Source: Sporosarcina sp. (lineage in GTDB: Bacteria > Bacillota > Bacilli > Bacillales_A > Planococcaceae). From it: a stretch of 64,000 nucleotides of DNA. The stretch spans positions 1 to 64,000 of the forward strand of contig NZ_JARICI010000014.1 in assembly GCF_029257255.1 (NCBI RefSeq), read 5' to 3'. The position numbers and the translations under genes were made by a program. Below the pieces are notes generated by a model. That model had not been told where the DNA came from, did no database searches, and saw only the letters and a list, made by a program, of their open reading frames with translations. Below are positions 11,119-19,530 of the stretch, piece by piece; positions within the stretch are counted from its first letter, which is position 1; each line of letters starts with the position of its first letter.

Positions 11119-12144
11119 TCACATAAGTGACAGCATTTTATTCGCTGCCCCTTCGTCCGTAATTAACATTGTCTGGGGCGGTGCACTTGCGAGATAAGAC
11201 AATAAAGCTTCCGCCTTGCTCTCTCCGCCGGCAACTGCAAACAGTAAAGGAACTTCCTGCAGCTGTTCAACCTGAATGCCGACCGTTCGGATACGGTGAA
11301 CAATCTCACCTTCCCGATTAAAGTAGAAACCAAATGCCTCTCCTTTAGCTTTACGATCGATCAGGATTTGTCTTTCATCTTCCGGAGAATTTCGAAGCAG
11401 CGCCATTTTCGACGCATCGCCCACTCCGTGAATGACACATTCTGTCTTGCTGTAAAGTTCCAGCATCTCTTTTGCCGCGGGCTCATGTTGAAACACTGCA
11501 TGTGCTTCTTCGCTGAGCGTATCAGGATAATAAAATGCTTTGTACGATGCATGGCAGGCTTCCGCAAAAGAAGCGGAAATCATGTTTGCCTGCAGTCCAA
11601 GCTCTTCCCCAACACCGCCTCTTGCCGCAATGAATAATAGATCAGAGAGTTCTTCATTGTGCATGAATGCAGGGATGGCAGCTACGGTACTGCCGCCAGT
11701 CACAGCTACAATTTTATGGCCATTAATATGAGACCTGAATTGCTTCGCTGTGTGCATAGCCAGTAATTTCTTCGTAAGCTCAGAATCATCCGAGTCACCT
11801 TCAGCGATATAGACTTGCTTGATCGCCAGCTGTTCTTTTAATTTGGCTGCCAGCTGCCGTCTGCCTGATCTTTCTTCGATGGAGTCATGCAATACGAACA
11901 GTACTTCTGCTCCTTTAGGTGTAATCGATACACCATCTTTTGCAATCTCCACCAACTCTTGCTCTTTCATTGATTCAAGCATGGTTCGAATTTCTCGTTC
12001 AGAGTAGCCAGACATGGAACTTAATGGTCTCCTGCCGACAGGCCCTGATAGTTTAATGAGTTTCAGCAAGTGATACCGTTGTTCAATTAACGATGAAATT
12101 TCAGGTACTAAAGCAAGCTGGGCATCGATAAATGATAAACTCAA
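11119..12144 (-). CDS. cggR: Central glycolytic genes regulator CggR
   Basis: This 341-residue SorC/DeoR-type repressor has an N-terminal winged helix-turn-helix (about 15-90, with GPVGRRPLSSMSGYSEREIR) and a C-terminal sugar-phosphate-binding domain (about 95-341). The latter contains VAVTGGSTVAAIP, LLFIAARGGVGE and TDEGAANKML. In B. subtilis, fructose-1,6-bisphosphate relieves CggR repression of its own operon. Here the gene heads the operon, with a GGGAC-type operator and a sigma-A promoter upstream. The only upstream in-frame start is TTG at 12142-12144, with a weak GAGTGATG leader; the alignment of the N-terminus with Bacillus CggR supports it. A weak start would keep repressor levels low relative to GapA. 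Confidence 0.95.
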   Translation of the reverse strand: MSLSFIDAQLALVPEISSLIEQRYHLLKLIKLSGPVGRRPLSSMSGYSEREIRTMLESMKEQELVEIAKDGVSITPKGAEVLFVLHDSIEERSGRRQLAAKLKEQLAIKQVYIAEGDSDDSELTKKLLAMHTAKQFRSHINGHKIVAVTGGSTVAAIPAFMHNEELSDLLFIAARGGVGEELGLQANMISASFAEACHASYKAFYYPDTLSEEAHAVFQHEPAAKEMLELYSKTECVIHGVGDASKMALLRNSPEDERQILIDRKAKGEAFGFYFNREGEIVHRIRTVGIQVEQLQEVPLLFAVAGGESKAEALLSYLASAPPQTMLITDEGAANKMLSLM

Positions 12145-12164
12145 TCACATCACTCTTTTCCGAT

Positions 12165-12203
12165 GGGTCATTTGCGTTCCCTATACTAAAATAACGTCCC
12201 ACC
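12165..12203 (-). promoter_or_regulatory. Putative CggR operator
   Basis: Between the promoter and cggR the minus strand carries two direct GGGAC-like half-sites (TGGGACGTT and GGGAACGCAAATGACCC) about 20 bp apart. This matches the layout of the B. subtilis CggR operator, where tandem GGGAC...TGTC repeats lie downstream of the promoter and act as a roadblock. The exact bases are seen; binding is inferred. Confidence 0.6.
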
Positions 12204-12228
12204 TAGATTAAAAAAATATTATACGTTG

Positions 12229-12257
12229 AGTATAACATCTTTATTTTTCGAAATCAA
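12229..12257 (-). promoter_or_regulatory. Sigma-A promoter of the cggR-gapA operon
   Basis: On the minus strand the -35 box TTGATT (12252-12257) and the -10 box TATACT (12229-12234) are separated by exactly 17 bp. The CggR operator follows downstream. Confidence 0.75.
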
Positions 12258-12274
12258 GGAAGGAAGCGTTTTCA

Positions 12275-12514
12275 TTATTTGATTATTTCTAAAATGTCGA
12301 TATAACCGATGTTTCCGTATTTTATGACTTCCCCATTTTGCTCTAGTACGGGGATCATTAGCATGTATTTTTCGTGGATTGCTTCGTCTTCTTCTATATT
12401 AATGGTCTGCCATTCGATTGGATGGTCTTCAGCTACTAGCTTTAGCATGAGTTCCGCTTCTTCGCACAGGCTGCAGTTGGGTCTTGTGTAGAATTTGAAT
12501 TTCATTGGGTTCAC
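12275..12514 (-). CDS. Glutaredoxin-like thiol-disulfide protein
   Basis: The 79-residue protein is a minimal thioredoxin fold. It has a beta strand KFKFYTRPN, the redox motif CSLC (residues 15-18) at the start of helix 1, and the cis-proline region MIPVLEQNG (about 53-61) that precedes the last strands. Size and motif match the small glutaredoxin-family/DUF836 proteins of Bacillota. It is cytoplasmic and probably acts as a thiol-disulfide reductant; its partner (bacilliredoxin, thioredoxin or another) is not known. The gene lies just upstream of the cggR promoter on the same strand. The ATG at 12512-12514 has an AGAGGTGAACCC-type leader; a second ATG three codons later is equally possible. 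Confidence 0.85.
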   Translation of the reverse strand: MNPMKFKFYTRPNCSLCEEAELMLKLVAEDHPIEWQTINIEEDEAIHEKYMLMIPVLEQNGEVIKYGNIGYIDILEIIK

Positions 12515-12698
12515 CTCTTGGTTTGGTTGTAGTTAATACTATAGAAGGAATAGTGATGAATCAAGATGGAATGCTATGCTTGGTAAAGTTATTGGTTGTG
12601 GGTTGTGCAAAGTTAAAGATTAGTTAGTTTCGTGGATGAGAAGTTTAGATGAAGTCTTTTACAGTTTGCGTGATAAGGGATTGTGAGTGTTAAAAATA

Positions 12699-12830
12699 CC
12701 GTTTCCCTGCGTTCCAGGCGGACGCGTTCCGGAGGGCCCGCGGTGAGCCAACTTGGTCGCTACGCTCCCCTAAGTTGTCATCACCTGTCGGGCTGATCCT
12801 CCCGGAGTCGCCGCCTTGCACTACAATCAA
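12699..12830. repeat. GC-rich dispersed palindromic repeat, copy A
   Basis: The element starts CCGTTTCCCTGCGTTCCAGG and ends GGAGTCGCCGCCTTGCACT. It contains internal complements such as GGCGGACGCGTTCCGG and CCCGGAGTCGCCGCC. It is a 'gcggactcc'-type repeat common in Planococcaceae intergenic DNA. A near-identical copy lies in the same orientation at 13938. Confidence 0.75.
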
Positions 12831-12961
12831 CTAAGTATCCCGTATACTAACAGTTTTAAAAGTCAAAGCACTTTTTCCGGAGTGAGACCGCAGAAAAAGC
12901 ATTCTTTCCATTATAGCGTTTTTCGGAGTTGTTTGCCACTGCTTGAGAACGCGGGGAAGAT

Positions 12962-13378
12962 TCAATTTTGAAGCGCGTGTAATATGCTCCGTATTCCCGA
13001 TAGAAGCATTTTTCTTTCTTCATCTTCCAGACGTGCCAGAGTAGCGATCAGGCCTTTCAGATCCGGCTCGTTTTCTATTAAATCTGCGTATTGTGGCAGA
13101 AAACTGTTTGCATAGTTGCTTGTATGATCGAGCGTGTACATATCCTTAAATGAGAGCACGGTTTTCAATGGACGGTCCAAAATGATGGCGAGGAACACTT
13201 CGTCCGAAATATTGTATAGCTTTTTCATCAGCGGCAGCTGCTCGACAGGAAATTCCCGCTGGTCGGATTCGTAACGTGAAATTGTTGCGGCATTCACACC
13301 GAGATCTTCCGCCATTTGCTTCTGTGTAATTTTCAAATATTCTTCCCGATATTCCCGTAATTGCGTACCAAAACTCAT
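12962..13378 (-). CDS. XRE family helix-turn-helix regulator
   Basis: The 138-residue protein starts MSFGTQLREYREEYLKITQ. It has a textbook Cro/C1-type HTH at about 6-62, with TQKQMAEDLGVNAATISRYE as the recognition region. The C-terminal half (about 75-138) is helical and ends in an RLEDEERKMLLSGIRSIL segment that may dimerise. An open frame extends 31 codons further upstream, but the internal ATG at 13376-13378 has a GGGTGAT leader and starts the domain properly, so it was chosen. Target genes are unknown. The divergent neighbour at 13545 and the two flanking GC-rich repeats suggest a small independent locus. Confidence 0.85.
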   Translation of the reverse strand: MSFGTQLREYREEYLKITQKQMAEDLGVNAATISRYESDQREFPVEQLPLMKKLYNISDEVFLAIILDRPLKTVLSFKDMYTLDHTSNYANSFLPQYADLIENEPDLKGLIATLARLEDEERKMLLSGIRSILHALQN

Positions 13379-13544
13379 TTCTATCACCCGTTTTTCTCGC
13401 AATCGTATAAGAAAGTTCAGGTTGATTCTTGATAATTGCCAATAAAGCAACATGTCATGACAAATTGGCAAATAACGTACTTTTAGATGCTGTTGTGAGA
13501 AAATTGGAATATTATATGGAAAGGCGGCGGAAGCTATCGAAAGA

Positions 13545-13868
13545 ATGAGATTGATCTTACATATTCCTCAATTGCAGTACCATTTACAATCAGATAGGAC
13601 ACTGTTCAATGAGGAGGCTCCGTTTCTTCATGTGCTTGAACGATGCGCGCGCCATATGACGCATGATGTGCAACGCGATGCCTATTATTTGAAAGACCTC
13701 TTCCTCTGTCAAATGGCTTTCCAGGCGGTAGCCATTTATTACACACGCAATCAGATTGTCCTCTTATACAACTCCTCATGTACCGACATCAGCGAAATGA
13801 TCACAAGCCGATTGAACCAATTTAAGATCCCGTTTAAACCGCTACAAAAATCATTTTTGGTAAAATAA
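13545..13868 (+). CDS. Hypothetical protein, divergent from the XRE regulator
   Basis: A 107-residue open frame starts MRLILHIPQLQYHLQSD. It has no recognised domain, no signal peptide and no clear transmembrane segment; composition is mixed, with two cysteines and several histidines. A purine-rich GGAAAGGCGGCGGAAG stretch lies about 15 nt upstream of the ATG, so initiation is plausible but not strong. It is divergent from the XRE gene at 13378, with about 165 bp between them, so the regulator might control it. A real gene is more likely than not, but a chance frame cannot be excluded. Confidence 0.5.
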   Translation: MRLILHIPQLQYHLQSDRTLFNEEAPFLHVLERCARHMTHDVQRDAYYLKDLFLCQMAFQAVAIYYTRNQIVLLYNSSCTDISEMITSRLNQFKIPFKPLQKSFLVK

Positions 13869-13937
13869 AAAGTCCTGATCTATCAGCATGGCGCGTGCTT
13901 GTTATAGGCTGTTCTATGCTGGTAAGCGGAAGGATAT

Positions 13938-14060
13938 CGTTTCCCTGCGTTCCAGGCGGACGCGTTCGGGAGGGCCCGCGGTGAGCCAACTTGGTCGCAA
14001 GCTCCCGCAAGTCGTCTCACCTGTCGGGCTGATCCTCCCCGAGTCGCCGCCTTGCACTTA
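13938..14060. repeat. GC-rich dispersed palindromic repeat, copy B
   Basis: It matches the copy at 12699 nearly base for base over the edges (CGTTTCCCTGCGTTCCAGG at the start, GAGTCGCCGCCTTGCACT at the end). The loop portion GGTCGCAAGCTCCCGCAAG differs. The two direct copies flank a 1.1-kb segment holding the XRE regulator and the hypothetical gene. Confidence 0.75.
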
Positions 14061-14340
14061 GGTACACTGGATGGTGTTTCAGGACGGTTTATGTAAACAG
14101 CAGTATAAGTATTCGTCATGAGTTTCAATTCATATTCTTCAAGCTGTTGCAAATTTTTTTAATAGGTTACTTCTCAAAACATGTGCTTGACCTACCAGCC
14201 AACTGATGAATTTAGTTAAAACAGCGAATTTCTAACTTTCTCCACCCCGGCGCCGAAGTGTTGCTAAACTGCAAGACAATTCCTGCAATACTTACTGGAC
14301 AAGTTGCTAGGCAAAGAATTTAGTGCAACAATAAATTCTC
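14061..14340. other. Intergenic stretch without recognised genes
   Basis: There is no convincing frame with a ribosome binding site. GAATTTAGT occurs twice (about 14209 and 14318), the second followed by GCAAC; I attach no function to this. Confidence 0.5.
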
Positions 14341-14369
14341 TTGACATATTTGATGGAACTAGACACATA
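14341..14369 (+). promoter_or_regulatory. Possible promoter for the IDEAL-domain gene
   Basis: A consensus TTGACA at 14341-14346 is followed after 17 bp by CACATA, a poor -10. An alternative TATATT lies further down near 14398. The start site cannot be decided by eye. Confidence 0.35.
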
Positions 14370-14447
14370 TCATTCACAAAACCCTTCTAATTGTGATATA
14401 TTATTAATAATCGGAATATTCATTAAATATATAAGGAGGGAGACAGT

Positions 14448-14897
14448 ATGTTGCTTATCCAGCGAATCAAGCCATTTTTCACCAGTCAGGAAGAGTTCAA
14501 CTTGCGCCTTGTATTCGCCTATCAGTATTTCTCAATCAAAAAAAATGACGAGGTATTCCAGTTTGTTCCGGCGGAAGGTAAAGAGATTATTATTAATACA
14601 AAAAGTTTACAAATTGAGAACTTAGGAGAGGTATTTGTCTTTCAGCGGGGGAGTCGATTTATCAGGATCCCACTTTATCAATTATTGCTAGTTTCCGATT
14701 TGCATATGCATTTGTCGACTATACTCGAAGGAGCGATGGAAGTGGAAGGCCATCTAAAAGAGGAAAGTATGCGGGAAGCAGAAGGATTGGTAGAGCAATT
14801 GGAGAGAGAAAATTGGGAACGCATGGTAGATTATGCGCTTGAAACGAAAAACCGGCTCTTGTTTAAGGAGTTGACGGAAGGACTGCGAATGATTTGA
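14448..14897 (+). CDS. IDEAL-domain protein of unknown function
   Basis: The 149-residue soluble protein has an N-terminal part rich in beta strands (about 1-85) and a charged helical middle (EGHLKEESMREAEGLVEQLERE, quoted in part: EGHLKEESMREAEG). The C-terminal segment YALETKNRLLFKELTEGL looks like the IDEAL motif, a short helical element found in several Bacillus proteins such as YpiB. The motif is thought to mediate protein contacts; its targets vary. The start is ATG 14448 with an excellent AAGGAGGGAGACAGT leader, and a strong bidirectional terminator follows. It is probably a monocistronic gene. Its assignment to IDEAL rests on motif resemblance only. Confidence 0.7.
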   Translation: MLLIQRIKPFFTSQEEFNLRLVFAYQYFSIKKNDEVFQFVPAEGKEIIINTKSLQIENLGEVFVFQRGSRFIRIPLYQLLLVSDLHMHLSTILEGAMEVEGHLKEESMREAEGLVEQLERENWERMVDYALETKNRLLFKELTEGLRMI

Positions 14898-14912
14898 TGA
14901 CTATTGCCAATT

Positions 14913-14967
14913 AAAAAACACCTCTGTTGAACCGCATCCTGTATGCGTCAAAACCGAGGTGTTTTTA
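14913..14967 (+). terminator. Bidirectional intrinsic terminator
   Basis: AAAAACACCTC pairs with GAGGTGTTTTT around a long loop. It serves the IDEAL-domain gene on the plus strand and the small membrane-peptide gene arriving on the minus strand. Confidence 0.75.
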
Positions 14968-14996
14968 TGTTGACTGAAATTGCAGCGACCATGTCC

Positions 14997-15098
14997 TCAT
15001 AGTGTAAGGAAATGGAGCGCGACTACGAAAAGTCCAGATCCGCCTAAGCCGAGTGCAAAGTCCTGCCATGTAAACTCAATCGTCTTTTCAATGTTCAT
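14997..15098 (-). CDS. Small predicted membrane protein, 33 residues
   Basis: A short frame encodes 33 residues: a polar N-terminus MNIEKTIEFTWQDFA, then one hydrophobic helix LGLGGSGLFVVALHFLTL (about 16-33). The ATG at 15096-15098 has an excellent AAAGGAGTGATGGGCG leader, and the shared bidirectional terminator lies just after the stop, so it looks like a complete small gene. It has no known function. It could be a single-pass membrane peptide acting on a membrane protein, or a toxin-like peptide; neither can be shown. Conservation in relatives would be decisive. Confidence 0.6.
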   Translation of the reverse strand: MNIEKTIEFTWQDFALGLGGSGLFVVALHFLTL

Positions 15099-15710
15099 CG
15101 CCCATCACTCCTTTGTGTATTGTCGTGGGTGTCTGCCCATAATACTTGACATACCCGCGATATACCTATTGTAACCTATATTACGGATTATCAAACATTC
15201 AGACTATTAAATGAATAGTATGGACTAGGGGATTTTGGATAAATGGGTCTGGGGACTAAGGAGGGGGAAGTTAGTTTGGATGGTAGGTGGGGATTTAACG
15301 CAAAAATGTGCTCCCAACGCTACAATCCTATTTTCTAGTAGAGAGACTTAGAAGGTTCTTTGAAAATGATATGTAACTCATTTTTGAGCTTTCACTTTGG
15401 CAGGCTGTAATTTATCTTGGGATATTTTAAAATAATACCAGTAGTAAAGTTATCCAAGTACTTGCGAATAAATGTACATAAATGAAATCTCAGCTGCTCT
15501 TGTAAACCTATTTCAACCTCATCCGCGTCTGCATAAAAAGTAATACGTATTAATTTACAACTCCACCTCATCCCCGAAACCAAGTCAATCCTATCAAATT
15601 CCATTCCAAAACGAGACAATCGTTGCAAATTCACCATTTTTTGATAAAGTAAGAGAGATAGATTCTGAGAAAATTCGAACGAACAAGTTGGAGGCAAAGG
15701 AGAAGTACAT
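15099..15710. other. Intergenic region with one doubtful minus-strand frame
   Basis: A 101-codon minus-strand frame at 15392-15697 starts with TTG, has no clear ribosome binding site, and overlaps the leader of the next gene. Its product shows no family features. I consider it unlikely to be expressed. The rest holds no recognised feature. Confidence 0.45.
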
Positions 15711-16403
15711 ATGTATTCTAACTACAGTTATTGGCGTTCATTAGTATATCCAGACCGGCTTGCTGGGGAATTAGGGCAAGGGGCGATGGCAGGGTTTAAG
15801 CGCCGCGTGTTTGGTGTGTTCATTTTAGGCATCATCTTGTTCGTGCTCCGCGATATGTGGGGAATGAACACGGAGACGATGACGTATATTCTGGCAAACG
15901 GTACAATCGATGACTACACGATCGGCCGCTATGCAGCATTAGTTGGATCGATTATTTGGTCCGTTATTTACATGGCGTTTCATTTCTGGGGCGTAGCATG
16001 GATTTTGAGTATGATCACAGGCATTTCGTTTAAACCATTGCTAAAACCGCAATTGGTGGTAGTCGGATTGCTATTAATAGAGAAACTCATCAACTTCGTA
16101 GTGTTTGCGCTAGCAGGTAAAGCGGCAAGCGTGTCGATTCTTTCATTCGGGCCGCTGGCGATGACGTTTCTGGAAAACTGGTACATTATCTTCTTCGTCA
16201 ATCAGCTAACGATTTTCTCCGCGCTGGTTGTGGCAGTGCAGTACCGATTCATTCGCTTCTATGAAGTGGATGGCGAAGGAGTTCGCAAAAATGTAATTTG
16301 GCTGTTGATTGGATTACAGGTTCTGTTTGCACTCATTACAGCAGCAGTCGGCTTTGTTCCGATTGAAAAAGTGCTGAATTTACTTATGATTGGGGGACTA
16401 TAA
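15711..16403 (+). CDS. Yip1-like integral membrane protein
   Basis: The 230-residue protein has about five or six hydrophobic helices (about 30-46, 73-95, 110-130, 142-175 and 198-220). An N-terminal soluble stretch reads YWRSLVYPDRLAGE, as in YIP1-domain proteins of Bacilli, where the domain often starts with a 'dP' box. Its length and position before an HlyD-like adaptor gene recall B. subtilis YknW-YknX, but the ATPase and permease genes (YknYZ) are absent here, so the analogy is only partial. The ATG follows a GGAGGCAAAGGAGAAG leader. Its stop codon touches the start of the next gene, so the two are surely co-transcribed. No substrate can be named. Confidence 0.6.
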   Translation: MYSNYSYWRSLVYPDRLAGELGQGAMAGFKRRVFGVFILGIILFVLRDMWGMNTETMTYILANGTIDDYTIGRYAALVGSIIWSVIYMAFHFWGVAWILSMITGISFKPLLKPQLVVVGLLLIEKLINFVVFALAGKAASVSILSFGPLAMTFLENWYIIFFVNQLTIFSALVVAVQYRFIRFYEVDGEGVRKNVIWLLIGLQVLFALITAAVGFVPIEKVLNLLMIGGL

Positions 16404-18179
16404 ATGATGAAATCACGTAATCTCATCGTGGCGGTCCTCATGACAGCTTTTATTGCACTCAACAGTTATCTTGTATTCTCTGAGAAAAGCGTCATTCCGA
16501 AATCATTCTACGTCAACGGCTATGAGCGGCTGGCGGTGGATGATTACACGAAAGAGCTTGATAAGGAAGGCTTCATTGCGCCGAAAGATTTGCATACAGT
16601 GTATTTGAAGGATGATCAGACGATTGACTCGTGGCTTGTGAATGAAGGAGAGACTGTTGATTTTGGGACAGAGCTCGCTTCCTTGAAAACAGACCATATT
16701 GACGAACAACGCAGCCAATTGAACGCGGAACGTACGGCTTTGCAAAATCAGGTGTCTACGATCCGTCAGACGATCAGTGATCTTGAGTATGAGCAGAAGA
16801 GCAGCAACGGTTCACGCGGCAACAGCGATTCTTATGATTCGAATGATGATAAAAAAGTACAAGTGAATATTGACGTAGGCGTTGATGTTGTAGGAGAAGG
16901 CACTTTTGCGCAGGCGATTGCGGATGCAGAACGTGACCTGGCTTCTGTGCAGCGTCAGATTGAGACATTGGATTCGAAGATTGATCAGCTACCGACGGAC
17001 GCCGCGATGAAGAGTCCGGTGAACGGCTATGTCGTGAAAATTAACCGTGACAGTGTCTCGCCTTCGATTGATATCTATAGTACGGACCAGACGATTGTGA
17101 CGTATGTGTTGCATAATGAATGGCAGGATATTGAGCCGGGAAGTTTTGTGACGATCCAGCATGAAGCGATTCGCACGCCGTTCGTTCCGAAAGAAGTGCC
17201 TGAAGAAACACCGGTAAGCAGTACGGAAGGTAACGCGGTAGCGGCTATGTCAGCTGACGGTACGCCTCCTATAATTGAGGAAATCGAATTTAACGACGGT
17301 TTGAATCATGATGGTGACAGTTCGAAAACAGGTGGAAGTGACGCAGATCTACAGGATTTTGATAAGGACACAGATTCTGAAAATACGGATATCGGAGATC
17401 CTAATATGGATGTCAATAGTGATGATAATCCAGACGGCACGCTTGATAATCCGGATGACTCAATAGATAATTCAACTGATGAATTCGAGGAGCCAAACAG
17501 CACGATTGAAGAACCGGATAATGAAACAGTTGATCCAAATGATATAGAGAATGAACTTCCACTTGAAGACGGCATCATTGAAATGCCTGATAGTCAACCT
17601 GAGATTACTAAAGAAGAGAAAAGACTTGCGGATATCAAGGAACGCATTAAACCTGATTATCCGAAAGAAATTTCAACACTTAGCGGTACAGTCGTTTCTG
17701 TTTCTAAAGTGCCGGCTCAGGATGATAAGTGGCTGAAAGCTTATAAGGCTCTTGGCAATACACAGAAAGAAAATCCGTTGGCGTATTACGAAGTACGCAT
17801 TGCGCCGTACGATGAGCAGCTGGAATTGCCATTCGGCACGAACGTCAACACGTTCATTCAGACCAATGAAGCAAACCAGGCGACGAGTATTAAAAATAGC
17901 TGGCTGGTCGACAAGCATAATGATACAGCGAAAGTCTGGACGCTCGACAGCAATGGTCGCGCAGTGCAGACTGTGGTAGAAACGCCGTTTACATGGCTTG
18001 ATCGTTCGATTCTAGTGAGTGGAGTTGAGGCCGGTTCAGTCGCTTTGCATAACGAAACTCTGGACGACAGTCTGGACCACCAATCTGTCTTCCACCCGTT
18101 ACCTTTGTATCTTCCTGATTGGAACAAGTGGAAAGGCACACATTGGAAGAACTACGTGCGCTATTTAATCAAACACTGA
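16404..18179 (+). CDS. HlyD-like membrane-anchored adaptor with an acidic insert
   Basis: The 591-residue protein has one N-terminal membrane anchor (about 7-24), then a biotinyl/lipoyl-like half motif (VYLKDDQTIDSWLVNEGE, about 65-83), and a coiled-coil hairpin (about 95-195) with a Gly/Ser/Asp linker. The second lipoyl half is MKSPVNGYVVKI (about 206-217), and a beta-barrel part follows. Residues about 285-395 form a very acidic low-complexity insert rich in Asp, Asn and Glu. The C-terminal beta domain (about 420-540) resembles a membrane-proximal adaptor domain. Such proteins link membrane pumps to the exterior. Here the only partner is the upstream membrane protein, whose stop codon abuts this ATG (GGGGGACTATAA leader). 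The acidic insert may bind Ca2+ or simply span the wall; both are inference. Confidence 0.65.
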   Translation: MMKSRNLIVAVLMTAFIALNSYLVFSEKSVIPKSFYVNGYERLAVDDYTKELDKEGFIAPKDLHTVYLKDDQTIDSWLVNEGETVDFGTELASLKTDHIDEQRSQLNAERTALQNQVSTIRQTISDLEYEQKSSNGSRGNSDSYDSNDDKKVQVNIDVGVDVVGEGTFAQAIADAERDLASVQRQIETLDSKIDQLPTDAAMKSPVNGYVVKINRDSVSPSIDIYSTDQTIVTYVLHNEWQDIEPGSFVTIQHEAIRTPFVPKEVPEETPVSSTEGNAVAAMSADGTPPIIEEIEFNDGLNHDGDSSKTGGSDADLQDFDKDTDSENTDIGDPNMDVNSDDNPDGTLDNPDDSIDNSTDEFEEPNSTIEEPDNETVDPNDIENELPLEDGIIEMPDSQPEITKEEKRLADIKERIKPDYPKEISTLSGTVVSVSKVPAQDDKWLKAYKALGNTQKENPLAYYEVRIAPYDEQLELPFGTNVNTFIQTNEANQATSIKNSWLVDKHNDTAKVWTLDSNGRAVQTVVETPFTWLDRSILVSGVEAGSVALHNETLDDSLDHQSVFHPLPLYLPDWNKWKGTHWKNYVRYLIKH

Positions 18180-18204
18180 AAACTGCCCCTGCGGCAGTTT
18201 TTTT
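18179..18204 (+). terminator. Intrinsic terminator
   Basis: AACTGCC and GGCAGTT pair around CCTGC and are followed by a run of seven Ts, directly after the adaptor gene. Confidence 0.85.
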
Positions 18205-18300
18205 ATGTATTCCCAAGCTCCGTCTGGAAAATGCTTTCTGCGGAAAACTCTGCAAATCACCTGGACATTCCAGTATACTGTTAAAAAGGAGGCGGAATCT

Positions 18301-19443
18301 ATGAAACTTTCAACTACTCAGAAACTTTTCCTTGGCACGACTGCAGTGACATTCGTTGCGGCTGCTGCATATTCACCGTCCGCGTCAGCGACGGCATTTA
18401 CCGATGTACCGGAAGATCATTACGCATATGAGGCGATTACCTATATGGCGGCAAATAAGATCATTAACGGCTATCCCGACAATACATACCGTTTGAATCA
18501 GCCTGTAACGCGCGCGCAAGCCGCTAAAATGATCGCACTGGCTATTAATGCAAAAGCCAGTGACGGTTTCCAGCCGAAATTCACGGATGTCAAACTAACA
18601 CATGGATCGTATGACTATATCCGCGCGTTGACTGAGAAAGGCTTGTTTATCAATCAAGCGGAATTTAATCCTAATGGTCCGCTTACCCGTGGACAGATGG
18701 CAAAACTTCTGGTTCTTGGATACCGGATTATTACAGATGACAATGACTTTATTCGTTTTTCAGATGTCACGAAAGCGTACGGGGCCTATGCGTACATCAT
18801 CGCTATTGCGGAATTGAATATCACCACTACGCGTCCTGGAGGTAACTTTAATCCAAATGAACCTGTCACGCGTGCGCAGATGGCGGCGTTCCTTTACCGG
18901 ACGATTGAGTTTGATAAGAAACGCAAGAATGGCTTCATCACATACGACCATGAAAAGAAAATGTACGTTGATCATAAAGTGCCCATAAAGCCGCCGGCAC
19001 CTGAACCGGAAAAACCGGTTCCGCCAAAGCCTAAACCGGAACCACCGGCAGTTCCGCAGCCGTCACTTGCAGATCAGACTATTAAAAATGTAAATAAATC
19101 GCGGACAGCAGCTAAAGTGAAGCCGCTGCAGACGGATGAGGCACTGAATAAAATCGCAACAGCCAAGGCAGTAGATATGGCAAAGTATGAAAATCTTTCT
19201 CACACATCAACTACATACGGAAATGTGGAACAGATGTTGGCGAAGTTTAATTACAAATGGAAGGCTTACGGGGAAAATATTGCCGTAGGTTATAAGACAG
19301 CTGATGGTGTGACGAAGGCATGGCTCGAATCAGCCGGCCACGCAGAAAATCTATTAAGTCCGGTATTCACTCATATGGGGGCGGGGACAGCGACGGATAA
19401 GAACGGCACAGTGTATTGGGTGAACCTGTTTTCGAAAAAATAA
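18301..19443 (+). CDS. SLH-domain protein with C-terminal CAP domain
   Basis: The 380-residue secreted protein starts with a signal peptide (cleavage near SASA-TAF, about residue 31). Three SLH domains follow (about 32-90, 95-150, 155-210), with the hallmarks FTDVPEDHYAYEAI, INGYPDNTY and the TRAQAAKM motif. A proline-rich linker (about 228-255) leads to a CAP/SCP domain (about 260-380) with LSHTSTTYG, GENIAVGYKTADG and SAGHAENLLSP. SLH domains attach the protein to pyruvylated secondary wall polymer. The CAP function in bacteria is unclear. The frame opens further upstream, but the ATG at 18301 has an AAAAAGGAGGCGG leader and begins the signal peptide. Confidence 0.9.
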   Translation: MKLSTTQKLFLGTTAVTFVAAAAYSPSASATAFTDVPEDHYAYEAITYMAANKIINGYPDNTYRLNQPVTRAQAAKMIALAINAKASDGFQPKFTDVKLTHGSYDYIRALTEKGLFINQAEFNPNGPLTRGQMAKLLVLGYRIITDDNDFIRFSDVTKAYGAYAYIIAIAELNITTTRPGGNFNPNEPVTRAQMAAFLYRTIEFDKKRKNGFITYDHEKKMYVDHKVPIKPPAPEPEKPVPPKPKPEPPAVPQPSLADQTIKNVNKSRTAAKVKPLQTDEALNKIATAKAVDMAKYENLSHTSTTYGNVEQMLAKFNYKWKAYGENIAVGYKTADGVTKAWLESAGHAENLLSPVFTHMGAGTATDKNGTVYWVNLFSKK

Positions 19444-19530
19444 ATCGAGACCTCTCCGCTTAAACACGGACGTTTGGGGTATAGTGGGAAGATACATATC
19501 ACGTACAGACAGCGAAGGGGAGGAAGAGCA

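Noticed and set aside
13883..14152. 89-codon minus-strand reading frame
   Set aside because: It lies across the GC-rich palindromic repeat and has no ribosome binding site; the frame is open because of the repeat composition.
15392..15697. 101-codon minus-strand reading frame
   Set aside because: TTG start without ribosome binding site, overlap with the leader of the next gene, and no family features.
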